From CALGFH01 sp036003705 (lineage in GTDB: Bacteria > Actinomycetota > CALGFH01), in the NCBI GenBank assembly GCA_036003705.1, contig DASYSE010000031.1, positions 1-23,416 on the forward strand: a stretch of DNA of 23,416 nucleotides. The letters are read 5' to 3'. The notes under the pieces were generated by a model. That model was given only the letters and a program-made list of their open reading frames with translations, searched no databases and was not told where the DNA came from. Position numbers and translations under genes: made by a program. Of this stretch, positions 16,045 through 23,416 are shown piece by piece. Positions within the stretch are counted from its first letter, which is position 1, and the number at the start of each line of letters is the position of its first letter.

Positions 16045-16637
16045 ACCCCCTCGTCGGCCGGCAGGTCGCGGTCGGCCTGGCTGCTCTCCTGCTGGCGCAG
16101 CAGGGCCCAGACCGGCTCCACGGACTCCTGGGACACCGACGCCTGGGGGCCGTAGCGGGCGATCTTCGGCGGCCCGTCCTCGGCGTCGACGTGGGGTGGG
16201 GCCTTGGCCCCCGCCGGGACGGCGGCGAGCAGGTCGGGCTTGTCGTAGACCAGCCCCTGGCGGGTCGGGGACGACAGCTCGTACTCGTTGGTCATGGTCA
16301 GGGCGCGGGTCGGGCACGCCTCGATGCAGAGCCCGCAGAAGATGCAGCGGTTGTAGTTGATCTGGTAGATGGCCGCGTAGCGCTCCCCGACCGAGTAGCG
16401 GGCCTCCGGGGTGTTGTCGGCCCCCTGGACGTAGATGGCGTCGGCCGGGCAGGCGTAGGCGCACAGCTCGCAGCCGATGCACCGCTCCAGGCCGTCCGGG
16501 TAGCGGTTGAGCTGGTGGCGGCCATGGAAGCGGGGCGAGGTCGGCCGCCTCTCCTCGGGGTACTGCACGGTGTTGCGCTTGCGGAACATGCTCCGGAAGG
16601 TGACCGACAGCCCCTTCAGGATCTCGCTGGGCATCAT
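16035..16637 (-). CDS. nuoI: NADH-quinone oxidoreductase subunit I
   Basis: Ferredoxin-like peripheral subunit of 200 residues holding clusters N6a and N6b, between NuoG and NuoB in the electron path. The two cysteine motifs are CIGCELCAYACP (Cys53, 56, 59, 63) and CIFCGLCIEACP (Cys98, 101, 104, 108). The ATG at 16637 overlaps the nuoH stop (ATGA) and has GGAGGG at 16651-16646, 8 nt upstream; a second ATG follows directly. The last residues lie in the 42-bp tandem duplication. The C-terminal 60 residues are charged and variable, as usual for the family. Confidence 0.96.
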   Translation of the reverse strand: MMPSEILKGLSVTFRSMFRKRNTVQYPEERRPTSPRFHGRHQLNRYPDGLERCIGCELCAYACPADAIYVQGADNTPEARYSVGERYAAIYQINYNRCIFCGLCIEACPTRALTMTNEYELSSPTRQGLVYDKPDLLAAVPAGAKAPPHVDAEDGPPKIARYGPQASVSQESVEPVWALLRQQESSQADRDLPADEGVAK

Positions 16638-17782
16638 GGCGTTGACCCTCCTGGGGCGGTGCGGTCCGCCTTCTCCGTGCCGGAGGAAGGCAGCAGGAAC
16701 GAGAGCAGCAGCAGGGCGAGCAGCACGCCGATGGCGCCGAGCAGCACCGGCCGGGGCAGGTTGACGTCGACCACCAGGACCACGGCGGTGACCGCCACCC
16801 AGGCCAGGGCGACCGGGATCAGCACCTTCCAGCCGAAGTCCATCAGCCGGTCGAAGCGCAGCCGGGGCAGGGTCGCCCGCAGCCAGATGAAGATGAAGAT
16901 GAAGAAGAAGACCTTGGCCACGAACCACAGGATCGGCCAGAGCCAGGGCAGGAAGTCGAACGCCGGGCCGTCCGGCCCGCCGAGGAACGCGGTCGCGGCG
17001 ACGGCCGACACGGTGATGATGTTCAGGTACTCGGCCAGGAAGAACAGGGCGAACTTCACTCCGGAGTACTCGGTGTGGTAGCCGCCGACCAGCTCCGACT
17101 CGGCCTCGGGGAGGTCGAAGGGGGCCCGGTTGGTCTCGGCGATGCCCGCCAGCAGGAACACCAGGAACAGCGGGAGCTGGAAGATGACGTACCAGCGGGG
17201 GATGAAGCCGAGCAGCGGGTCGCCCTGCTGGGCGGCGACGATGCCGGCGGCCGAGAGCGTGCCCGCGGTCATGAACACCCCGACCAGCGACAGGCCCTGG
17301 GCGATCTCGTAGCTGATCATCTGGGCCGACGAGCGCACGGCCCCCAGCAGCGGGTAGTTGGACCCGGACGCCCAGCCGGCCAGCACGATGCCGTACACCT
17401 GCAGGCTGCCCATGGCCAGCACGAACAGCAGGCCGACGTTGAGGTCGGTCAGCTGGGCCCGCTGGCTGCCGAAGGCGGTCCCGAACGGCAGCACCGAGAA
17501 GGCGAGGAAGGCCGGGATCATCATGATCACCGGGGCGATGCCGTACAGGATCCGGTCGGCGTTGCTCGGCCGCACGTCCTCCTTGAAGAACAGCTTGATG
17601 CCGTCGGCCAGGGTCTGGAGCACCCCGAACGGCCCGACCCGGTTGGGCCCGACCCTGGTCTGCATGAAGGCCACGATGCGGCGCTCCAGCCACACGGTCA
17701 GCATCACGCTCACCATCAGGAAGGCGAACACGCCGACGACCTTGACGGCCAGGATGAGCAGGTCCCAGAGCGTCTCATTCAT
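16634..17782 (-). CDS. nuoH: NADH-quinone oxidoreductase subunit H
   Basis: Membrane subunit, 382 residues and about eight helices, forming the quinone chamber with NuoB and NuoD. It has the hallmark QTRVGPNRVGPFGVLQTLAD, GIKLFFKED, and the acidic loop segment NRAPFDLPEAESELVGGYHT followed by EYSG. The ATG at 17782 gives MNETLWDLLILAVK; the open frame extends upstream only as a shadow of the nuoG end. The 40-bp gap between nuoG and nuoH is mostly a GC-rich palindromic repeat (17784-17818), which also supplies the AAGGGGGG ribosome site. Confidence 0.96.
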   Translation of the reverse strand: MNETLWDLLILAVKVVGVFAFLMVSVMLTVWLERRIVAFMQTRVGPNRVGPFGVLQTLADGIKLFFKEDVRPSNADRILYGIAPVIMMIPAFLAFSVLPFGTAFGSQRAQLTDLNVGLLFVLAMGSLQVYGIVLAGWASGSNYPLLGAVRSSAQMISYEIAQGLSLVGVFMTAGTLSAAGIVAAQQGDPLLGFIPRWYVIFQLPLFLVFLLAGIAETNRAPFDLPEAESELVGGYHTEYSGVKFALFFLAEYLNIITVSAVAATAFLGGPDGPAFDFLPWLWPILWFVAKVFFFIFIFIWLRATLPRLRFDRLMDFGWKVLIPVALAWVAVTAVVLVVDVNLPRPVLLGAIGVLLALLLLSFLLPSSGTEKADRTAPGGSTP

Positions 17783-17783
17783 C

Positions 17784-17818
17784 GGCGCACCCCCCTTGGG
17801 GTTCCCCAGACCCCTGCG
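17784..17818 (-). repeat. GC-rich palindromic repeat, copy 2, between nuoG and nuoH
   Basis: On the minus strand: GGGGTCTGGGG, AACCCCAAGGGGGG, TGCGCC. The core AACCCCAAGGGGG is shared exactly with the copy in nuoC2, and the flank GGGGTCTGGGG with the copy in nuoG. The C-run can pair with either the G-run before or after it, so the nuoH ribosome site may be partly hidden. Confidence 0.6.
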
Positions 17819-17822
17819 TCGC

Positions 17823-20294
17823 TCATGCGGCCGCCTCCTCCACCGCCGTGACCGTGACCCGCAGGGCCGGGGAGGGGCCGAGCAGCGCCCCAAGGGCCAG
17901 GTCGGGCTGGTTGGCCGGGACGAAGGCGCAGCCGGGGGCGACCGTCGGGGCCACCCTGACCGGGAGCCTGGCCGTGCGGTCCTCGCCGAAGTCGACCTCG
18001 GCGGTGGCCCCGTCGTGGAGGCCGAGCCGGCCGGCGTCCTCGGGGTGCAGCTCCACGAAGGCGCCGGGGGTCTCCCGGTTGAGGTCGGCCGCCCTGGCCA
18101 GCATCGACGCCCCGTCCAGCAGCAGCGGGTAGGTGATCAGGGCGAGGCCGCTGTCGCCCTGCTCGTCCTGCGCCGCCGCCGGTTCGGGCTCGGGGCGGGT
18201 CGCAGGCGCCGGGGGGGCGGGAAGCGCCCCCCCAGACCCCCCCTCCGGCCGTCTGCGGAACCGCTCGGTCTCGGCCGCGACCTGGCTGAGGGTGGGGATC
18301 GCGAGGTCGACCCCGAGCCTGGCCGCGAGCTGGTCGGCCAGCTCCCACACGGCCTGGGCGGCCCCGCCGACCGGGACGGCCGGGTGGCTGGCCTGGACCC
18401 GCCCCTCCCAGTCGGTGAAGGTGCCCTCGGTCTCGGCGTAGACCGCACCCGGCAGCAGGACGTCGGCCCGGCCGGTGGTGTCGTTGACCTGGTGGTCGAC
18501 GGCGACCACGAAGGCCCGCTCCAGGGCCTGCTCGGCCAGCTCGCGCGGGCCGTGGTCGCGGACCAGGTCGACCCCCGCCAGCACCAGCACGCCCAGCTCA
18601 CCGGCGGCGGCCGCGCTGACCATGGCCGGGCCGTCCAGGCCGGGTGCCTCGGGCGGGTCCGCCCCCCAGGCCTGGGCCAGCTCGCCCCGGGCGGCGGCGT
18701 CGCCGACCGGCCGGCCGCCGGGGAGCAGGCCCGGCCGGGCGCCGACGTCCAGCGCCCCCCGGTCACCGGCCCGCCGCGGCACCCAGGCGAATCGGGCTCC
18801 CAGCGACGAGGCCAGCCGGGCCGCCGCGGCCAGCCCGCCGGTTGCTGCCCCCCGCCAGCCGGCGAGGATCACGACGCCGGGGGCTGTCGCTTCGCCACCT
18901 GAGCCCCCGGCGTTCGCGGCCTCCCTCAGGAGGCGGCCGGCGTCGTCCTCGGCCCGGCCCAGGCGTCGCAGCGCCTCGGCCTGGCCGCCGGGGAGGGTGG
19001 CGACGACGGTGGCGAACTCGGCCAGCCGCCCTGGCCGTGACCCGACCGCGACCACCGGCACGCCCCGGCGCTGCGCCGCCTTGCGCAGCCGCAGCCACAG
19101 GATCGGCGACTCCTCGTGGGGGTCGAGGTCGACCACCACGACCGCCTTGGCCGTCTCCAGGTCCCGGTAGGTCGGCATCCCGTCCTCCGGGCCGCGGCCG
19201 GCGACCTGGGCGACGGCGGCCGCGTCGGCCTCGGCCTCCGGCCAGGTGCGGGCGTCGACGTTGTTGGAGCCGAAGGCGACCCTGGCCAGCTTCTGCAGGG
19301 CATAGGCGTCCTGGTCGGTGAGGTGGCCCCCGACCAGGACCCCGACCCCCTTGGCCTTGGCCGCTCTGATCCCGTCGGCGGCCCGGCGCAGCGCCTCCGA
19401 CCAGGAGGCGGTCCGCAGCTTGCCGTCCTCGGACAGCTGGGGGGTCAGCACCCGCTCCGGGGACTGGGCGTAGGCGAAGCCGTAGCGGCCGCGGTCGCAG
19501 TTCCAGGCCTCGTTGACGTCGTCGTTGTCGCGGGCCAGCTGGCGGGTGACCAGGCCACGGCGGGCGTCGATGCGCAGGTTGCAGCCGGCCGCGCAGTGGT
19601 TGCAGACCCCGTCGGCGGAGGACAGGTCGAACGGTCGCGCCTGGAACCGGTAGGACGGCGAGGTCAGCGCCCCGACCGGGCAGATCTGCACGACGTTGCC
19701 GGAGAAGTGGCTCTCGTACGGCTCGTCCTCGTAGATCGCCACCTGCTCCAGCGCCCCCCGCTCGAACAGCTCGATGAACGGGTCGCCGGCGACCTCGCTG
19801 GAGAAGCGGGTGCAGCGGGCGCAGAGCACGCAGCGCTCCCGGTCCAGCAGGACCGTCTCGGAGATCTTGACCGGCTTCTCGTAGTGGCGCTTGGTCTCCA
19901 CGAACCGGGTCTCCCCCGGCCCGTGGGCCATGGTCTGGTCCTGCAGCGGGCACTCGCCGCCCTTGTCGCACATCGGGCAGTCGAGCGGGTGGTTGATCAG
20001 CAGCAGCTCGAGGTTGCCCTGCTGGCCGGCCCTGGCCACCTCGGAGGTGACCTGGGTCTTGACCACCATGCCGTCGGTCACCGTCGTGGTGCAGGCGGTG
20101 AGCGGCTTGCGCTGGCCGGCCACCTCGACCAGGCACTGCCGGCAGGCCCCGAGCGGGGCCAGCAGCCGGTGGTCGCAGAACCGCGGGACGATCGTGCCCA
20201 GCTGCTCGGCGGCGCGGATCACCAGCGTGCCCGGGAGGACCTCGAGCTCCTGGCCGTCGATGGTGATCTTCACGGTGGTCGGCTTGTCGGGCAT
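17823..20294 (-). CDS. nuoG: NADH-quinone oxidoreductase subunit G
   Basis: Large 823-residue peripheral subunit that relays electrons from NuoF. Cluster ligands are all visible: [2Fe-2S] N1b Cys40, 51, 54, 68; N5 with the His ligand in NHPLDCPMCDKGGEC (His102, Cys106, 109, 115); N4 Cys155, 158, 161 and Cys205; and N7 in GVCNHCAAGCN (Cys231, 234, 238) with Cys266. A molybdopterin-oxidoreductase-like domain without active-site function follows from about residue 280. Residues 684-720 are a Gly/Pro/Glu-rich linker partly encoded by a palindromic GC repeat. The ATG at 20294 follows AGGAG and lies 7 nt after the nuoF stop. Confidence 0.96.
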   Translation of the reverse strand: MPDKPTTVKITIDGQELEVLPGTLVIRAAEQLGTIVPRFCDHRLLAPLGACRQCLVEVAGQRKPLTACTTTVTDGMVVKTQVTSEVARAGQQGNLELLLINHPLDCPMCDKGGECPLQDQTMAHGPGETRFVETKRHYEKPVKISETVLLDRERCVLCARCTRFSSEVAGDPFIELFERGALEQVAIYEDEPYESHFSGNVVQICPVGALTSPSYRFQARPFDLSSADGVCNHCAAGCNLRIDARRGLVTRQLARDNDDVNEAWNCDRGRYGFAYAQSPERVLTPQLSEDGKLRTASWSEALRRAADGIRAAKAKGVGVLVGGHLTDQDAYALQKLARVAFGSNNVDARTWPEAEADAAAVAQVAGRGPEDGMPTYRDLETAKAVVVVDLDPHEESPILWLRLRKAAQRRGVPVVAVGSRPGRLAEFATVVATLPGGQAEALRRLGRAEDDAGRLLREAANAGGSGGEATAPGVVILAGWRGAATGGLAAAARLASSLGARFAWVPRRAGDRGALDVGARPGLLPGGRPVGDAAARGELAQAWGADPPEAPGLDGPAMVSAAAAGELGVLVLAGVDLVRDHGPRELAEQALERAFVVAVDHQVNDTTGRADVLLPGAVYAETEGTFTDWEGRVQASHPAVPVGGAAQAVWELADQLAARLGVDLAIPTLSQVAAETERFRRRPEGGSGGALPAPPAPATRPEPEPAAAQDEQGDSGLALITYPLLLDGASMLARAADLNRETPGAFVELHPEDAGRLGLHDGATAEVDFGEDRTARLPVRVAPTVAPGCAFVPANQPDLALGALLGPSPALRVTVTAVEEAAA
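18205..18250 (-). repeat. GC-rich palindromic repeat, copy 3, inside nuoG
   Basis: A perfect 9-bp inverted repeat, GGGGGGGCG at 18211-18219 and CGCCCCCCC at 18225-18233, with a 5-nt loop, followed by a third 7-base run at 18237-18243. On the minus strand it begins with CGGAGGGG and GGTCTGGGG, as in the other copies, but has a different centre. It is in frame and encodes GGSGGALPAPPAP within nuoG. Confidence 0.65.
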
Positions 20295-20301
20295 GGCGCT
20301 C

Positions 20302-21597
20302 CTAGTGGGCAGCGACGGTGACGCGTGCCCCCGGGAAGGGGCAGCCACCGCCGCTGACGTGCTCGTTGAACTCGTCGCGGAAGAACTTGAGGGCGGAGAC
20401 GATCGGGCTGGTCGCCCCGTCGCCGAGGGCGCAGAACGAGCGCCCGAAGATCGAGTCGCAGATGTCCGCCAGGATGTCCATGTCGTCGGGCCGGCCCTGG
20501 CCGGTCTCCAGCCGGCCGAGGATCTTGCGCATCCAGTCGGTGCCCTCGCGGCAGGGGGTGCACTTGCCGCAGGACTCGTGGGCGTAGAACTCGGTGAAGT
20601 TCAGGCAGGCCCTGACCACGCAGACGTCCTCGGAGAGCACCATCACCGCGGCCGTGCCGAGCAGGCTGCCGGCGGCCTGGATGCCCTCGAAGTCCATGGG
20701 CGTGTCCAGGTGGTCGCCGGTGAGCATCGGGGTCGAGGAGCCGCCGGGCGTCCACGCCTTGAGGGCCTTGCCGTCGAGCATGCCGCCGGCGGCACCCATG
20801 ATCACCTCGCGGGCCGGCACGCCGAGGGGGAACTCGAAGTTGCCCGGGTTGTTGACGTCACCGGAGACGCTGAACAGCTTGGGGCCGGGCGACTTCTCGC
20901 TGCCCATGGAGCGGAACCAGTCGACGCCCTTGCGGATGATCCAGGGCACGGTGGCGATCGTCTCCACGTTGTTGACGGTGGTCGGCGCCCGGTACAGGCC
21001 CTCGACGGCCGGGAACGGCGGGCGCAGCTTGGGCTGGCCGCGCTGGCCCTCCAGCGAGGACAGCAGCGCCGTCTCCTCGCCGCAGATGTAGGCCCCGGCG
21101 CCCCGGTGCAGGACCAGGTCGAGGTCGAACCCGGAGCCCTTGATGTCGCGGCCGAGCAGCCCCCGGTCGTAGGCGGCGTCGATCGCCGCCTGCAGCCGGC
21201 GGCCCGGCCAGCCGCACTCGCCCCGCAGGTAGATGAACGCGGTGCGGCAGCCGATGGCGTAGGCGGAGACGATCACCCCCTCGACCAGGGCGTGCGGGTC
21301 GCGCTCGAGCAGCTCCATGTCCTTGAAGGTGCCCGGCTCGCTCTCGTCGGCGTTGACCACCAGGTAGGTCGGCTTGCCCGTGCCCTTGGCCAGGAAGCCC
21401 CACTTCATGCCGGTCGGGAAGCCGGCCCCGCCCCGGCCCCGGAGCCCCGAGTCCTTGATCAGCTGGACCAGGTCCTCCGGGACCTTGGCGAAGGCGGCGT
21501 CGAGGCTGGCGTAGCCGTCCAGCTTGCTGAACCGGTCGAGCTCGTGGGCCCGGTTGTCCCCCCAGCGGGAGGTGAGCACCTTCACCTGCTCGGTCAC
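20302..21597 (-). CDS. nuoF: NADH-quinone oxidoreductase subunit F
   Basis: NADH- and FMN-binding subunit, the entry point for electrons, 431 residues. It has the nucleotide/flavin motif GLRGRGGAGFPTGMKW (51-66), NADESEPGTFKD, GAGAYICGEETALLSSLEG, and the N3 [4Fe-4S] ligands Cys343, 346 and 349 in ESCGKCTPCREG with Cys389. The GTG start at 21597 overlaps the nuoE stop by 4 bp (GTGA). Its presence shows that the main complex I here can oxidise NADH, unlike the second cluster as far as seen. Confidence 0.97.
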   Translation of the reverse strand: MTEQVKVLTSRWGDNRAHELDRFSKLDGYASLDAAFAKVPEDLVQLIKDSGLRGRGGAGFPTGMKWGFLAKGTGKPTYLVVNADESEPGTFKDMELLERDPHALVEGVIVSAYAIGCRTAFIYLRGECGWPGRRLQAAIDAAYDRGLLGRDIKGSGFDLDLVLHRGAGAYICGEETALLSSLEGQRGQPKLRPPFPAVEGLYRAPTTVNNVETIATVPWIIRKGVDWFRSMGSEKSPGPKLFSVSGDVNNPGNFEFPLGVPAREVIMGAAGGMLDGKALKAWTPGGSSTPMLTGDHLDTPMDFEGIQAAGSLLGTAAVMVLSEDVCVVRACLNFTEFYAHESCGKCTPCREGTDWMRKILGRLETGQGRPDDMDILADICDSIFGRSFCALGDGATSPIVSALKFFRDEFNEHVSGGGCPFPGARVTVAAH

Positions 21598-22274
21598 CGG
21601 CCATCACCCTGTTCGGGAGCCGGCCCCTGGTCCTGGGGCGCCTTGTGGGCCGCCTCCGGATCCTGGCCTCCGGGTGGTTGGGTGGGGGCGGTCCCGGCGA
21701 ACGCGGCCGGGGGGTCGCCCAGGCCGGCCAGGCGCCAGTGCAGCCCGGCGGTCGACGGCTCGGTCACCGACCCGTCGGCGGCGAAGGTCGGCGGCGGGAC
21801 CTCGTCCCGGAGCAGGGCCTCCAGCAGGGCCAGGGCCTCCTCGGTGGTCAGCCGCTCGTAGTTCTCCGTGTTGACCTGGACCACCGGGGCGCCGTCACAG
21901 GCGGCCAGGCACTCCACCTCCTCCACCGTCACCATCCCGCCCGCATCGGTGCCGCCGAGCGGCACCTCCAGCCGCTCGGCCACCGCCGCGGCGATCTCGC
22001 GCGAGCCGCGCAGCTGGCAGGGCAAGGTCTTGCAGACCGAGATGAGGTACTTCCCCACCGGGCGGCGCCGGAACATGGTGTAGAAGGTGGCCACCGCCCC
22101 GACCTCGGCCTTGGTCAGCCCGAGCAGCTGGGCCGCCTGGGCGACGCCGGCCGGCGACACGTAGCCGTCCTCCGCCTGCAGCAGGAACAGGATCGGGAGC
22201 AGGGCCGAGCGCGGCTGCGGGTAGCGGGCGATCAGCTCCTCGGCCCGGGTCAGGGTCTGGTCGGACAGGGGCAC
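21594..22274 (-). CDS. nuoE: NADH-quinone oxidoreductase subunit E
   Basis: 24-kDa-type thioredoxin-like subunit with the [2Fe-2S] cluster N1a, ligands Cys81 and Cys86 (CKTLPC) and Cys122 and Cys126 (ECLAAC). Of 226 residues, the family domain ends near residue 155; the rest is a Pro/Ala/Gln-rich tail (PTQPPGGQDPEAAH and onwards) that is probably disordered. The GTG start at 22274 is 25 nt after the nuoD stop; the nearest GGAG is about 12 nt upstream, longer than usual, so the start is not certain. The stop overlaps the nuoF GTG. Confidence 0.94.
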   Translation of the reverse strand: MPLSDQTLTRAEELIARYPQPRSALLPILFLLQAEDGYVSPAGVAQAAQLLGLTKAEVGAVATFYTMFRRRPVGKYLISVCKTLPCQLRGSREIAAAVAERLEVPLGGTDAGGMVTVEEVECLAACDGAPVVQVNTENYERLTTEEALALLEALLRDEVPPPTFAADGSVTEPSTAGLHWRLAGLGDPPAAFAGTAPTQPPGGQDPEAAHKAPQDQGPAPEQGDGR

Positions 22275-22299
22275 GGCGGTGGGGGGCTCCTTCTCTTCC

Positions 22300-23416
22300 T
22301 CAGCGGTCGACGCCGCCGAGGACCGGGTCGATGGAGGACATGGCGGCGATGACGTCGGCGACCAGCAGCCCGATCGCCATCGGGGTGCCGGTCTGGAGGT
22401 TCACGAACGACGGGTCGCGGACGTGGACCCGGTAGGGCAGGTTGCCGCCGTCGGAGACGACGTGGTAGCCGAGCTCGCCCCGGGGCGACTCGATGGGCAC
22501 GTAGACCTCGCCCCTTGGCACCTTGATGCCCTCGGTGACCTGCTTGAAGTGGTGGATCAGGGCTTCCATGGACTCGCCCATGATGTGCTGGACGTGGGCC
22601 GGGGAGTTGCCCAGCCCGTCGGGGCCGAGGGCGAGCTTGGCCGGCCAGCCGATCTTGGGGTCGGTCGACATCACCGGCCCGCCGGGCAGGCTGTCCAGGA
22701 CCTGCTCGACGATCCGCAGGCTCTCGCGCATCTCGGCCAGCCGGACCTGGTAGCGGGCGTACACGTCGGAGCCGGTGGCCGTCGGCACGTCGAACTCGTA
22801 CTGCTCGTAGCCACAGTAGGGCTGGGCCTTGCGCAGGTCGTGCTCCAGGCCGGCGGCCCGCAGCATCGGCCCGGTGGTCCCCAGCCCGACCAGCTCCTCC
22901 AGGGAGAGGTGGCCGATGCCCCTGGTCCGCTCCAGCCAGATCGGGTTGTTGGTGAGCAGGGTCTCGTACTCGTCGGCCTTGGCCCGCATGTCGCGCACGA
23001 AGGCGCGGATCTTGTCCTCGGTGCCCTCGGGCAGGTCCTGGGAGACCCCGGCCGGCCGCACCCAGGCGTGGTTCATGCGCAGCCCGGTGACGTCCTCCAG
23101 GATGTCCAGGATCTCCTCCCGCTCCCGGAAGCCGTAGAGCATGATCGAGAGGGCGCCCAGCTCCAGCCCGGTCGTGGCCAGCCAGACCAGGTGGGAGGAG
23201 ATGCGGTTGAGCTCCATCATCAGGACCCGCAGGGCCTGGGCCCGCGGCGGGGCCTCGATGCCGAGCAGCTTCTCCACGGCCAGGCAGTAGCCGGTCTCGT
23301 TGAAGATCGGGGCCAGGTAGTCCATGCGGGTCACGAAGGTGACCCCCTGGACCCAGGTGCGGTACTCGATCGACTTCTCGATGCCGGTGTGCAGGTAGCC
23401 GACCACCGGCTGGAGG
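22300..23416 (-). CDS. nuoD: NADH-quinone oxidoreductase subunit D (partial, 5' end outside window)
   Basis: 49-kDa-type quinone-site subunit of the main complex I. The visible 372 codons run from QPVVGYLHTGIEKS to VLGGVDR; the N-terminal GPQHP loop is beyond the right edge. It has TRMDYLAPIFNE with the conserved quinone-contacting Tyr (codon 23319-23317), RISSHLVWLATTGLELGA, GFREREEILDI, and the C-terminal region DPSFVNLQ followed by LLVADVIAAMSSIDPVLGG. It is closer to the standard bacterial sequence than NuoD2 at 635-1822. The genes upstream, presumably nuoA, B and C, are not in the window. Confidence 0.96.
   Translation of the reverse strand, partial: LQPVVGYLHTGIEKSIEYRTWVQGVTFVTRMDYLAPIFNETGYCLAVEKLLGIEAPPRAQALRVLMMELNRISSHLVWLATTGLELGALSIMLYGFREREEILDILEDVTGLRMNHAWVRPAGVSQDLPEGTEDKIRAFVRDMRAKADEYETLLTNNPIWLERTRGIGHLSLEELVGLGTTGPMLRAAGLEHDLRKAQPYCGYEQYEFDVPTATGSDVYARYQVRLAEMRESLRIVEQVLDSLPGGPVMSTDPKIGWPAKLALGPDGLGNSPAHVQHIMGESMEALIHHFKQVTEGIKVPRGEVYVPIESPRGELGYHVVSDGGNLPYRVHVRDPSFVNLQTGTPMAIGLLVADVIAAMSSIDPVLGGVDR

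Noticed and set aside
19891..21861. A 656-codon plus-strand frame opposite nuoG, nuoF and nuoE
   Set aside because: Antisense to genes with all metal ligands intact; the product has no recognisable domain.

Overview
This is a very GC-rich window with GTG-heavy starts and tightly packed, overlapping genes, typical of Actinomycetota. The gene content fits too: a 14-subunit type nuo operon, a second nuo cluster without E, F and G, and a long-chain polyprenyl diphosphate synthase that would serve menaquinone. I cannot place it below phylum. No tRNA, rRNA, CRISPR array, transposase or phage gene is visible.

Right-hand region (9105-23416, minus strand, read from right to left): the distal part of the main complex I operon, nuoD (5' end outside the window), nuoE, nuoF, nuoG, nuoH, nuoI, nuoJ, nuoK, nuoL, nuoM, nuoN, followed one base later by a polyprenyl diphosphate synthase gene. 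Together these encode the NADH-oxidising arm (E, F, G), the quinone-reducing module (D, H, I) and the proton pumps (L, M, N, K, J), plus an enzyme for the quinone tail. Between nuoI and nuoJ lies a 29-codon micro-ORF made by a 42-bp tandem duplication, overlapping both neighbours by 4 bp.

Middle region (3312-9092, plus strand): a membrane-bound histidine kinase with no adjacent response regulator, then a four-gene polyamine-type ABC importer, ATPase, lipoprotein binding protein and two permeases (potA-potD-potB-potC order). The importer ends tail-to-tail with the polyprenyl synthase gene, 12 bp apart.

Left-hand region (1-3232, minus strand): the start of a second complex I cluster, nuoA2-nuoB2-nuoC2-nuoD2-nuoH2 (cut by the window edge). 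nuoD2 overlaps nuoH2 directly, so E, F and G are skipped. This points to a complex without the NADH-dehydrogenase module, or one that borrows it from the main operon.

Most interesting observations: the two abutting complex I clusters; a Trp in NuoD2 where the quinone-binding Tyr is expected; the duplicated micro-ORF between nuoI and nuoJ; and a GC-rich palindromic repeat found three times in or between nuo genes, twice inside reading frames as a linker. No wholly unknown system is evident; most genes belong to well-known families.
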